Assembly (NCBI RefSeq): GCF_000716595.1 | Contig: NZ_JNXC01000001.1 | Location: forward strand, 868,001 to 932,000 | Origin: Saccharothrix sp. NRRL B-16314 | GTDB taxonomy: Bacteria > Actinomycetota > Actinomycetes > Mycobacteriales > Pseudonocardiaceae | Direction: 5' to 3' | DNA length: 64,000 bases | Shown here: positions 16,607 through 26,081 of the stretch, in pieces | Layout of the letters: each line of letters starts with the position of its first letter | How positions within the stretch are numbered: position 1 is the first letter of the stretch | The notes under the pieces: generated by a model | Told to the model about the DNA's origin: nothing | Seen by the model: the letters and a program-made list of their open reading frames with translations, nothing else | Database searches by the model: none | Made by a program: the position numbers and the translations under genes

Positions 16607-17179
16607 ATGACCAACTTGGGGGACGGACTGGACGCCGAAGTGGGCGCAGCCGTCGATGGCGACCGCCACGCGATCGAGCGGCTCCTGGCATCCATCCGAC
16701 CCCTCGTGGTGCGGTACTGCCGCGCCCGAGTCGGCAGGCAGGAGAGGTCATTCGCTTCGGCGGACGACGTGGCCCAGGAGGTGTGTCTCGCGGTGCTGAC
16801 GGCCCTTCCCAGCTATCGAGACCAGGGTCGACCGTTCCTGGCGTTCGTCTACGGCATCGCCGCGCACAAGGTCGCGGACGCACACCGCTCAGCCGCCAGG
16901 AACCGGTCCGAACCGGTGCCGGAGGTACCCGACGCACCCGAGACGGAGGCCGGTCCGGAGCAGCGCGCCATGCAGGGCGAGCTGTCGGAGCGGATGGCCG
17001 TGCTCCTGAAGGTCCTGCCGGAGAAGCAGCGGGAAATCCTGCTGCTCCGAGTGGTCGTCGGCCTGTCGGCCGAGGAGACCGCCGACGCGGTCGGCTCGAC
17101 GCCGGGTGCGGTGAGGGTGGCGCAACACCGAGCCCTCGCCCGCCTGCGCAAGACGTTGGCAGCGGAGGAGGTGGTCTGA
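16607..17179 (+). CDS. sigD: ECF RNA polymerase sigma factor, SigD/ShbA family
   Basis: A 190-residue group-4 sigma factor. Region 2 includes ASADDVAQEVCLAVLTALPS and FLAFVYGIAAHKVADAHR; region 4 includes LPEKQREILLLRVVVGLSAE and STPGAVRVAQHRALARLRKTL. It is followed at once by its predicted anti-sigma factor, as in mycobacterial sigD-rsdA; ShbA of Streptomyces griseus, which drives hrdB, is the same type. ATG 16607 fits the family N-terminus; the frame is open further upstream. AGGG lies 13 nt before it, a weak signal. It should direct stress- or growth-phase genes when released from the membrane. Confidence 0.92.
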   Translation: MTNLGDGLDAEVGAAVDGDRHAIERLLASIRPLVVRYCRARVGRQERSFASADDVAQEVCLAVLTALPSYRDQGRPFLAFVYGIAAHKVADAHRSAARNRSEPVPEVPDAPETEAGPEQRAMQGELSERMAVLLKVLPEKQREILLLRVVVGLSAEETADAVGSTPGAVRVAQHRALARLRKTLAAEEVV

Positions 17180-18112
17180 GTGGCCGACCAGCACGAGAAG
17201 GGCAATGGAGAAGTCGTGCGCGGACGAGATGAGAGACCGCCGCAGTCTGATGACACCCTGGCCGACGACGCGTCGATCGAGCCGGGTGACGACCTCGCGG
17301 GCATCAGGGCCGACGACGCGCTGCTCGACGCGTTGGGCGACCGGGACGGCGACCAGCCGGACTCGCTCGTCGAGGACGAGCTGAACGCACTGCTGCTGGC
17401 CTGGCGCCGGGAAGTGGACGACCCGCCCATGGGCGAGCTCGTCGACACCGACACCGCGGCGGCCACGATCGCCGCCGCCCGCACCCAGCCCCGCGGCAAG
17501 AACCGCTTCCTGATCCCCATCGCGAGCGCCGCCGCCGTGCTGGCGATCGCGTTCACCGGGATGAGCCTGGTGGCCCGCGACGCGCAGCCCGGCGACACGC
17601 TCTGGGGCCTGACCAGGGTCCTCTACTCCGAGCACGCCCGGTCGGTGGAAGCCGCCGTCGCGGTCAAGGACGATCTCGACACCGCCCGCGCGGCACTGCG
17701 CGACGGCCGCTACGGCGAGGCAAGGGACGCGCTGCTGAAGGCGGGTCAGAGCCTGCCGTCGGTCTCCCCGGACGACGGCAAGGACGACCTGACCCAGAAG
17801 CGCGAGTCGCTGCTGGAGGAGCTGACCAGCACCACGCCGACCCCGACCGTCCCGCCGACCACGATCACCCAGGCCACCACGCCGACGCTGCCGACCACGT
17901 CCCCGGTCGGGCCGACCTCGCCCTCGGTCACCACGACCACGCCGCCGGTCACCACGACCGCGCCGACGACGACCACCACCGAGCCGATCCCGAGCACGGT
18001 GGCCACCGCCCAGCCCACCTCGGTCGAGACCCCGAGCGGTAAGACCAGGGGCGAGGGCGAGACGGTCACGCCGGGCACCACGGACGGCGTCCAGACCGCT
18101 CCCGGGAACTAG
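17180..18112 (+). CDS. rsdA: Membrane anti-sigma-D factor RsdA-like
   Basis: A 310-residue single-pass membrane protein starting on the base after the sigD stop; GGAGGAGG lies 12 nt before the GTG. The cytoplasmic N-terminus holds the sigma-binding segment (GIRADDALLDALG, ELNALLLAWRREVDDPP). A membrane helix spans about 110-132 (LIPIASAAAVLAIAFTGMSL). Outside, residues 140-200 are helical and the rest is a Thr/Pro-rich tail. Mycobacterial RsdA holds SigD by its N-terminal domain and is degraded by ClpXP after regulated proteolysis. Architecture and position match; no zinc-binding anti-sigma motif is present, also as in RsdA. Confidence 0.88.
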   Translation: MADQHEKGNGEVVRGRDERPPQSDDTLADDASIEPGDDLAGIRADDALLDALGDRDGDQPDSLVEDELNALLLAWRREVDDPPMGELVDTDTAAATIAAARTQPRGKNRFLIPIASAAAVLAIAFTGMSLVARDAQPGDTLWGLTRVLYSEHARSVEAAVAVKDDLDTARAALRDGRYGEARDALLKAGQSLPSVSPDDGKDDLTQKRESLLEELTSTTPTPTVPPTTITQATTPTLPTTSPVGPTSPSVTTTTPPVTTTAPTTTTTEPIPSTVATAQPTSVETPSGKTRGEGETVTPGTTDGVQTAPGN

Positions 18113-18125
18113 CCGCACGCACGAT

Positions 18126-18167
18126 GTGACGAAGCCCGCCCCTCGCACGGGGGGCGGGCTTCGTCAC
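18126..18167. terminator. Bidirectional terminator after rsdA
   Basis: A perfect 17-bp stem: GTGACGAAGCCCGCCCC (18126-18142) with its complement at 18151-18167 and an 8-nt loop. It lies between convergent rsdA and the DUF5319 gene. Confidence 0.9.
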
Positions 18168-18171
18168 AACT

Positions 18172-18561
18172 TCAGCGGGCGCTCTCGGTGGCGGTGACGC
18201 CGTCGGCGTAGCCGCGGCAGTACTCCCAGCTGACGTAGGACGTCGGATCGGGGTCGTACGCGGGCTCGTGCGGGCGCATCCGGCCGTCGGCCAGCAGCTG
18301 CTCCAGGCTCGACCGCAGCAGTGCCCAGTCGTGGTAGTGCGGCTCCTGGCACTCGCCGCAGTCCACCACGATTCCCCTGACACCACGGGGTTCCAGCAGC
18401 GCTTGGTACACGGCGAGGTCGCTGAGGTCGCCGATCAGCTCGGCCCGCTCGGCGTCGTCCATCGGCGGCTGGTCGTGGTCGTGGTCGGGCTCGCCGAGGA
18501 CCCGGGCCGGGTCCTCCGGGTCGCCCGCGAACGGGTCTGGTGGCAACGCGTCGTGCGGCAC
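18172..18561 (-). CDS. DUF5319 family protein (Rv3412-like)
   Basis: A 129-residue acidic cytoplasmic protein. It opens VPHDALPPDPFAGDPEDPAR, the hallmark of this small actinobacterial family, and has DCGECQEPHYHDW, a Cys-x-x-Cys with nearby histidines that could bind metal. The ending SWEYCRGYADGV is also conserved in style. Function is unknown. The GTG at 18561 is preferred because the frame matches the family start, and TACCGT eight bases upstream could be a -10 element for a leaderless message. It is divergent from guaB over 127 bp and converges on rsdA, the same arrangement as in mycobacteria. Confidence 0.82.
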   Translation of the reverse strand: MPHDALPPDPFAGDPEDPARVLGEPDHDHDQPPMDDAERAELIGDLSDLAVYQALLEPRGVRGIVVDCGECQEPHYHDWALLRSSLEQLLADGRMRPHEPAYDPDPTSYVSWEYCRGYADGVTATESAR

Positions 18562-18610
18562 GACCCCGCACGGTACCGGGCGGACCCCCGCCCGCGTCCA
18601 GATACCATGA

Positions 18611-20203
<1,593 letters not shown>

Positions 20204-20263
20204 ACATCACCCGCGTGAGCTAGGGTTCCCAAGTTCCGCTGGCTCCACGGAAGGACGACGAAG

Positions 20264-21397
20264 GTGCGCGATCTGGTCGAGATCGGCATGGGCCGGACCG
20301 CGAGGCGGGCCTACGAGCTGGACGACCTCGAAATCATCCCGTCCCGGAGGACCCGGTCCTCCAAGGACGTGTCGACGGCGTGGCAGATCGACGCCTACCG
20401 GTTCGAGATCCCGCTGATCACCCACCCCACGGACGCCATCGTGTCGCCGGGCACGGCCGTCGCGATCGGCGAGCTGGGCGGCATGGGCGTGCTCAACGCG
20501 GAGGGCCTGTGGGCCCGGCACAGCGACGTCGAAGAGGCGTTGTTCCGGCTGGTGCAGGCGGTGGAGGACACCGACGACCCGGCCGGTCCGGTGAAGGTGC
20601 TCCAGGAGCTGCACTCGGCCCCGGTCCGGATGGACCTCATCGCCGAGGCGATCAAGCAGGTGCGCGAGTCGGGCGTGACGGTCGCGGTGCGGGTCAGCCC
20701 GCAGCGGGCCGCCGAGCTGACCCCGGACCTGCTGGCCGCGGGCGTCGAGATCCTGGTCGTGCAGGGCACGATCATCTCGGCCGAGCACGTGTCCCGCGAC
20801 GGTGAGCCGCTGAACCTGAAGTCGTTCATCGCCGACCTGGACATCCCGGTGATCGCGGGCGGCGTCGGCGACTACCGGACCGCGATGCACCTGATGCGCA
20901 CGGGCGCGGCGGGCGTCGTCGTCGGCTACGGCTACACGCCGGGCGTGACCACGACGGACTCCGTCCTCGGCATCGGTGTCCCGATGGCCACGGCCATCGC
21001 GGACGCCGCCGCGGCGCGTCGGGACTACCTGGACGAGACCGGTGGCCGGTACGTGCACGTGATCGCCGACGGTGGCGTGCTGACCAGCGGTGACATCGCG
21101 AAGTCGATCGCGTGCGGTGCGGACGCGGTGATGCTGGGCGAGCCGCTGGCGGCGGCGTCCGAGGCGCCGGGCCAGGGCCTGTACTGGACCGCCGCGTCGG
21201 CGCACCCCTCGGTGCCGCGCAGCCACGTGTCCACCGGTGTGGACCAGGTGGTGGACCTGCGGACGCTGCTGTTCGGGCCGTCCGTCGACCCGCGCGGCGT
21301 GACGAACCTGTTCGGCTCGCTGCGCCGGGCGATGGCGAAGACCGGCTACTCGGACCTGAAGGAATTCCAGAAGGTCGGGCTGACGATCCGCGGCTGA
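20264..21397 (+). CDS. guaB3: GuaB3 family IMP dehydrogenase-related protein
   Basis: A 377-residue protein of the IMPDH/GMP reductase superfamily without CBS domains. It begins VRDLVEIGMGRTARRAYELD. The TIM barrel is visible (PVIAGGVGDYRTAMHLM, VIADGGVLTSGDIAKSIACG, ADAVMLGEPLAAA), but the usual Cys loop SICTT of GuaB is replaced by GVTTTDSVLGIGVP, with no cysteine there. Activity of this branch in actinobacteria is not settled from sequence. GGAAGGA eight bases upstream fixes the GTG start. It follows guaB closely, as across actinobacteria, and is likely co-transcribed. Confidence 0.95.
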   Translation: MRDLVEIGMGRTARRAYELDDLEIIPSRRTRSSKDVSTAWQIDAYRFEIPLITHPTDAIVSPGTAVAIGELGGMGVLNAEGLWARHSDVEEALFRLVQAVEDTDDPAGPVKVLQELHSAPVRMDLIAEAIKQVRESGVTVAVRVSPQRAAELTPDLLAAGVEILVVQGTIISAEHVSRDGEPLNLKSFIADLDIPVIAGGVGDYRTAMHLMRTGAAGVVVGYGYTPGVTTTDSVLGIGVPMATAIADAAAARRDYLDETGGRYVHVIADGGVLTSGDIAKSIACGADAVMLGEPLAAASEAPGQGLYWTAASAHPSVPRSHVSTGVDQVVDLRTLLFGPSVDPRGVTNLFGSLRRAMAKTGYSDLKEFQKVGLTIRG

Positions 21398-21417
21398 GCC
21401 CGCGCCGTCGACCCACA

Positions 21418-21449
21418 CCGCTGCCCCCGGACCCGTCCGGGGGCAGCGG
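21418..21449. terminator. Bidirectional terminator after guaB3
   Basis: CCGCTGCCCCCGGA (21418-21431) and TCCGGGGGCAGCGG (21436-21449) make a perfect 14-bp stem with a 4-nt loop, followed by TCGTTT. It lies between convergent guaB3 and the exported-protein gene. Confidence 0.9.
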
Positions 21450-21454
21450 TCGTT

Positions 21455-23245
21455 TCAGAACAGGGCGGGCACGCCCGGGCAGTGCACGCCGGGCACGTCG
21501 GCCAGTTGCGGGGGCAGCGCGCCGTCCGCGCCGGTCGGGAACGTGAAGCTCTCGTCGGTGACCCGGACGAGCCGGCCGGACTCGTCGGCCGCGTACGTCA
21601 CCTCGCGGAGCACGTACTCGGTGGAGCCCGTCCGGGCGGTCCGGGTCCGCAGCAGCCGGCGGCCGTCCTCCTCCAGGCACCGGATGCCGGACGCCTCCTG
21701 CGCGCCCGCGCCGACGACCGGGCCGGTGAGGTCGCCCTGGACCTCGGTGAGCCGGCCGTCCGCGTACCGGAAGAGCCCCAGCACCACGCCGTTCGCCTTC
21801 GTGCCGAGCGGGACGAGGAGTTCGGCCCGGCCGTCCCCGGTGAGGTCGGTCGCGCCCGCCCAGTGCGGCACGCCCTGGTCGACGGTCGCGGTGAGGGCGA
21901 CGGTCTCCGATCGCCCGCCGGCGAACGCGAGCTTCACCGACGTGGTGCCCCGCTGGTCGCGGACGACCGTGGCGCGGTCGGGTGCGCCGTCGCCGTCGAA
22001 GTCCCCGGTCGCGGAGCCCGCCTCGTAGTCACGCCCGACGCGGGCCAGGCACACGGCGTCGCGCGGGTCGCAGAGGTGCTCCAGCACCTGGTCGCTCCCG
22101 GTCCGGCGGGGCATCGGCGCGGCGAGGCTGAGCACGCCGTCGGCGATGTGGGTCGGCTCGGGCCCGCGTTCCAGGACGAGGTCCGCGCCGCCCCAGTGAT
22201 CTCCGGTGAACCGGGTGACGACCTCCGACCCGTCGCGCAGGGACCGCGAGCCGAGGGTGAGGTCGGTCGAGACCTGCGTCCACCTGTTGTGGTCGAGCAC
22301 CCATTCGCCGCTGGTGGGCCCGATGGACGCCTCCCCGTCGCACACGCTCGCCAGCACCGCCGCGTGCAGGCGGTCGTCGTGGTCCCACCACGCGGACAGG
22401 ACGGTGGTGCTGGTGGCGGCGTCGACGTCGGGGACGGGAGTGGCACCGCTGAGGTCGGTCGGCACGGTGCTCTGCCGCGACGGCAGGGCGACGAACACCT
22501 CGGCGGCGTGCTCGCAGGAGCCCTGGGGCGCCTGGAAGCCGCCGACGACCGCGTACACGGTGTTGCCCTCGTGGTCCACGGCCACGGCGGCGTCCACGAG
22601 TTCGCGCAGGAACGTCCGCCCTTGCCGGTCGCGGCGGGCGTGGGTGGCGGTGCCGACCGGTGACGTCGTGCCGTCGGGCCTGACCCGGAGGTGGACCTCG
22701 CCGCCCGTCCGGTCCACGCCTTGCAGCAGCACTTCGCCGTTCGTGCCGGAGAAGATGGCCGCGTCGACCAGCGGCGGGAGGTCGGCGGGGACGTCGGCCG
22801 GCGGCGTGGCGCGGCCCAGGTCGAGCCGGAGCAGGCCGGAGAAGCCGTCGCCGTCCTGGGTGCCGACCATCAGGACGTCGTTGCCGGCGGCGGCGACGCG
22901 TGCGCAGGTGTCGCACGGCAAGGTGCGTTCGGCGCCGGAACGGGCGTCCAGCGTGACGAGCTCGCGTGCCGCGTCCCCTTCGGCGAGGAAGGCCACGTGG
23001 TTGCCGTCGTCGGTCCACACCATGCGGCCGGTTGCCGCGCCCTGCGTCGACCAGCGGGTGACGACGTCGTCGCCCCGCATGACGACGACGTGGTCGTCGG
23101 TCGCGTACGAGTAGACGCCGGGGTCGGAACGGGGTGCGCTCGACGGGTGCGTGAAGGCGCCGAGCAGCACGACGGCGCCGGCCACCGCGAGGTGGCGTGC
23201 CTGGTTGCTCGACCGCGCGTCACGGTCCGCTCGCCTGCGGATCAC
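21455..23245 (-). CDS. Exported protein with FG-GAP/VCBS-like repeats
   Basis: A 596-residue protein. An arginine-rich start and a hydrophobic stretch (HLAVAGAVVLLGAF, residues 18-31) give a signal peptide or anchor. The body has repeated short strands typical of a beta-propeller (VYSYATDDHVVVMRGDDVV, GRMVWTDDGNHVAFLAEG). Near the C-terminus DFDGDGAPDRATV and DLTGDGRAELLVPL are FG-GAP/VCBS Ca2+-binding loops. Several cysteine pairs (CDTCA, LCDPRDAVCLA) fit an extracytoplasmic location. No enzyme motif is seen. TACGCT six bases before the GTG suggests a leaderless transcript. It is divergent from the GMC oxidase gene. Function unknown; a surface or integrin-like binding role is a guess. Confidence 0.75.
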   Translation of the reverse strand: MIRRRADRDARSSNQARHLAVAGAVVLLGAFTHPSSAPRSDPGVYSYATDDHVVVMRGDDVVTRWSTQGAATGRMVWTDDGNHVAFLAEGDAARELVTLDARSGAERTLPCDTCARVAAAGNDVLMVGTQDGDGFSGLLRLDLGRATPPADVPADLPPLVDAAIFSGTNGEVLLQGVDRTGGEVHLRVRPDGTTSPVGTATHARRDRQGRTFLRELVDAAVAVDHEGNTVYAVVGGFQAPQGSCEHAAEVFVALPSRQSTVPTDLSGATPVPDVDAATSTTVLSAWWDHDDRLHAAVLASVCDGEASIGPTSGEWVLDHNRWTQVSTDLTLGSRSLRDGSEVVTRFTGDHWGGADLVLERGPEPTHIADGVLSLAAPMPRRTGSDQVLEHLCDPRDAVCLARVGRDYEAGSATGDFDGDGAPDRATVVRDQRGTTSVKLAFAGGRSETVALTATVDQGVPHWAGATDLTGDGRAELLVPLGTKANGVVLGLFRYADGRLTEVQGDLTGPVVGAGAQEASGIRCLEEDGRRLLRTRTARTGSTEYVLREVTYAADESGRLVRVTDESFTFPTGADGALPPQLADVPGVHCPGVPALF

Positions 23246-23338
23246 CCGTGCAGCGTAGGCGTCGGCGTCCGCCGGTTCTTGTCGAGTCGTGTCGAGCCTC
23301 CTGGTCCGACCTGGGCCTGAACCGGTCGAGGACTAGCT

Positions 23339-23353
23339 GTTACCGGAAGTAAC
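23339..23353. promoter_or_regulatory. Palindrome in the GMC oxidase promoter
   Basis: GTTACCGGAAGTAAC has 5-bp inverted arms around CGGAA and sits directly upstream of a candidate -10 (TAACCT, 23357-23362). The -10 ends seven bases before the ATG at 23370, so the gene is probably leaderless and the palindrome a repressor site. Confidence 0.4.
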
Positions 23354-23369
23354 CCCTAACCTCGCAACC

Positions 23370-25088
23370 ATGGGTGAACTCGCCGGTAACAACACCGACT
23401 ACGACGTCGTGGTGGTGGGCTCGGGCTTCGGCGGCAGCGTCGCCGCGCTCCGGCTCACCGAGAAGGGCTACCGGGTGGCCGTGGTCGAGGCGGGCCGCCG
23501 GTTCGCCGACGACGAGTTCGCCAAGACGTCCTGGAACCTGCGTCGCTACCTGTGGGCGCCCGCGCTGGGCTGCTACGGCATCCAGCGCATCCACGCCCTG
23601 CGCAGCGTGATGGTCCTGGCCGGTTCCGGCGTCGGCGGCGGGTCGCTGGTCTACGCCAACACCCTGTACCGGCCGCTCAAGCCGTTCTACGCGGACCGGC
23701 AGTGGGCGCACATCACCGACTGGGAATCCGAGCTGGCCCCGTTCTACGACCAGGCGAGCCGGATGCTCGGCGTGGTGGAGAACCCGACCACGACGCCGTC
23801 GGACGCGGTCATGCGGCAGGTCGCCGAGGACATGGGCGTCGCCGACACGTACCACCCGACGCCGGTCGGCGTGTTCTTCGGCGAGCCGGGCAAGGCCGCC
23901 GAAGACCCGTACTTCGGTGGCGCGGGACCGGCCCGGACCGGGTGCACCGAGTGCGGCGCGTGCATGTCGGGCTGCCGGGTCGGCGCGAAGAACACGCTGG
24001 TCAAGAACTACCTGTACCTCGCCGAGCGGAACGGCGCGGAGGTGCTGCCGCTGACCACCGTCACCGACCTGCGCCAGGCGCCGGACGGCACGTGGGCGGT
24101 CGGCACCCGGCGCACCGGCGGCAAGCTGCGCAAGGGCCGCCGCACGATCACCGCGGGCCAGGTCGTGCTGGCCGCGGGCACGTGGGGCACCCAGCAGCTG
24201 CTGCACCGGATGCGGGACGAGGGCGCGTTGCCGGGGATCTCGCCCAAGCTCGGCGAGCTGACCAGGACGAACTCCGAGTCGATCATCGGCGCGGGTCGCT
24301 TCACGGTGGACGAGGAGCGCAACTTCAGCCAGGGCGTGGCCATCACGTCGTCCATCCACCCGGACGAGCAGACCCACATCGAGCCCGTGCGCTACGGCAA
24401 GGGCAGCAACGCCATGGGGCTGCTCCAGACGCTGGCCACGGACGGCGCGAAGTCGACGCCCCGCATCCTGCAGTTCCTGTCCCAGGCGGTGCGGCACCCG
24501 CTGCGGTTCGCCCGGCTGCTGTCCGTGCACCGGTGGAGCGAGCGGACGGTGATCCTGCTGGTGATGCAGAGCCTGGACAACTCCATCACCACGTTCACCA
24601 AGAAGGGCCTGTTCGGCCGCAAGCTCAGCTCGAAGCAGGGCCACGGCGAGCCGAACCCGACGTTCATCCCGGCCGGGCACCGGGCGAACCTGCTCGCCGC
24701 GCGGCACATCGACGGCATCGCGGGCGGCACGTGGAGCGAGCTGTTCGACATCCCGCTGACCGCCCACTTCATCGGCGGCTGCGCGATCGGGGCGGACCCG
24801 GAGACCGGCGTGATCGACCCGTACCACCGGGTCTACGGCTACCCGGGGCTGTCCGTGGTGGACGGCGCGGCGATCTCGGCGAACCTGGGCGTGAACCCGT
24901 CGCTCACGATCACGGCGCAGGCCGAGCGGGCGTTCTCGGTGTGGCCGAACAAGGGCGAGCAGGACCGGCGCCCGGACCAGGCCTCCGGGTACCGGCGGAT
25001 CGCTCCGGTGCCACCTCTGCGGCCCGCCGTCCCGGCCGGTGCGCCCGGCGCCCTGCGGCTGCCGATCGTGGAGGTCAAGTCGTCCTGA
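23370..25088 (+). CDS. choD: GMC oxidoreductase, cholesterol-oxidase-like
   Basis: A 572-residue FAD enzyme. The dinucleotide-binding motif is VVVVGSGFGGSVAALRL (residues 14-30), followed by LAGSGVGGGSLVYANTLYRP. A cysteine cluster CTECGACMSGC near residues 191-201 is typical of the branch that includes mycobacterial ChoD. The C-terminal GMC signature appears as HFIGGCAIGADP and VDGAAISANLGVNPSLTITAQAE. It should oxidise a sterol or other alcohol with FAD; sterol specificity is not proven, and ChoD itself is debated as a cholesterol oxidase. The position after guaB3 matches mycobacterial choD. It is followed by an MBL-fold gene and a monooxygenase gene on the same strand. Confidence 0.85.
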   Translation: MGELAGNNTDYDVVVVGSGFGGSVAALRLTEKGYRVAVVEAGRRFADDEFAKTSWNLRRYLWAPALGCYGIQRIHALRSVMVLAGSGVGGGSLVYANTLYRPLKPFYADRQWAHITDWESELAPFYDQASRMLGVVENPTTTPSDAVMRQVAEDMGVADTYHPTPVGVFFGEPGKAAEDPYFGGAGPARTGCTECGACMSGCRVGAKNTLVKNYLYLAERNGAEVLPLTTVTDLRQAPDGTWAVGTRRTGGKLRKGRRTITAGQVVLAAGTWGTQQLLHRMRDEGALPGISPKLGELTRTNSESIIGAGRFTVDEERNFSQGVAITSSIHPDEQTHIEPVRYGKGSNAMGLLQTLATDGAKSTPRILQFLSQAVRHPLRFARLLSVHRWSERTVILLVMQSLDNSITTFTKKGLFGRKLSSKQGHGEPNPTFIPAGHRANLLAARHIDGIAGGTWSELFDIPLTAHFIGGCAIGADPETGVIDPYHRVYGYPGLSVVDGAAISANLGVNPSLTITAQAERAFSVWPNKGEQDRRPDQASGYRRIAPVPPLRPAVPAGAPGALRLPIVEVKSS

Positions 25089-25121
25089 CCCGGCCGTGCC
25101 AAGGGCCCTATGGTGGGTTGT

Positions 25122-26081
25122 GTGGCAACGAAGCCGTTCGCGTCCAGCGCCGACCTCGCGCCCAAGGACGAGAAGTTCGTGGAGTTGGCCGACGGCGTCT
25201 ACACCCTGACCGCCGAAGGTGACCCGAACGTCGGCGCGATCGAGGGCGAGGACTTCCTCGTCTGCGTCGAAGCCCGCGCCACGCCGAAGGCCGCCCGGCG
25301 CTGGCTGGACGTCCTCCGCGAGCGCACCGACAAACCCGTCCGCTACCTGGTCCTGAGCCACTACCACGCGGTCCGGACGTTGGGTGCGAGCGCGTTCGAC
25401 GCGGCCGAGGTCGTCTCGCACGAGAACACCAGGGCGTTGATCGCCGAACGCGGTCGGGCGGACTGGCTCAGCGAGTACGGCCGGATGCCCCGGCTGTTCG
25501 AGGAACCCGAGGGCATTCCCGGGCTGACCTGGCCGACCCTCACCTTCTCCGACCGGCTCACCATCCCGCTCGGCGGTGACCGGGGTGAGGTCGAACTGCG
25601 CTTCTCCGGACGGGGGCACACCGCCGGGGACATCGTGGTGTGGCTGCCGCACCAGCGGATCCTGTTCGCGGGTGACCTGGTCGAGTCGCAGGCCGCGCTG
25701 TACACGGGCGACGCGTTCCACGACGAGTGGGCCACGACGACGCTCGACCGCGTCGCCGCGCTGGGTGCGGAGCAGTTGGTGGGTGGGCGCGGCGCGCCGG
25801 CGCGGGACCGGGTGGAGGTGGAGGCGGCCATCGCGCAGTCCCGGCACTTCCTGGACGAACTCCGTCGGGCGGTCGGGACGGTGCACGTGGGTGGTGGCAC
25901 GGTGAAGGAGGCGTTCGAGGCCGCGCATGCCGCTCTCGCGCCGCGCTACGGGCGTTGGCCGATCTTCGAGCACTGCCTCCCGTTCGACGTGCAGCGGTAC
26001 TGGGACGAGTGCGATGGCGTGGACTGGCCCCGGATCTGGACGGCGGAGCGGGACCGCGAGGTGTGGGCGGCGTTGCGATGA
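25122..26081 (+). CDS. MBL-fold protein with altered metal motif
   Basis: A 319-residue metallo-beta-lactamase-fold protein. VYTLTAEGDPNVGAIEGEDF forms the first sheet. The usual HxHxDH motif reads HYHAVR: His80 and His82 are kept, but the Asp and His that bind the second metal are Val84 and Arg85. Later ligands remain (GRGHTAGDIVVWLP and LFAGDLVES). It may bind one metal or act on a different substrate; the same HYHAVR pattern is, from memory, found in a subgroup of this superfamily. GTG 25122 is preferred over ATG 25110, as it gives the usual start ATKPFASSADL. It overlaps the monooxygenase by ATGA, so the two likely work together, perhaps hydrolysing a product. Confidence 0.8.
   Translation: MATKPFASSADLAPKDEKFVELADGVYTLTAEGDPNVGAIEGEDFLVCVEARATPKAARRWLDVLRERTDKPVRYLVLSHYHAVRTLGASAFDAAEVVSHENTRALIAERGRADWLSEYGRMPRLFEEPEGIPGLTWPTLTFSDRLTIPLGGDRGEVELRFSGRGHTAGDIVVWLPHQRILFAGDLVESQAALYTGDAFHDEWATTTLDRVAALGAEQLVGGRGAPARDRVEVEAAIAQSRHFLDELRRAVGTVHVGGGTVKEAFEAAHAALAPRYGRWPIFEHCLPFDVQRYWDECDGVDWPRIWTAERDREVWAALR

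Noticed and set aside
23340..25973. An 877-codon frame antisense to the GMC oxidase and MBL genes
   Set aside because: Composition is Arg/Val/His-rich with no motifs, and both plus-strand genes have complete conserved motifs.
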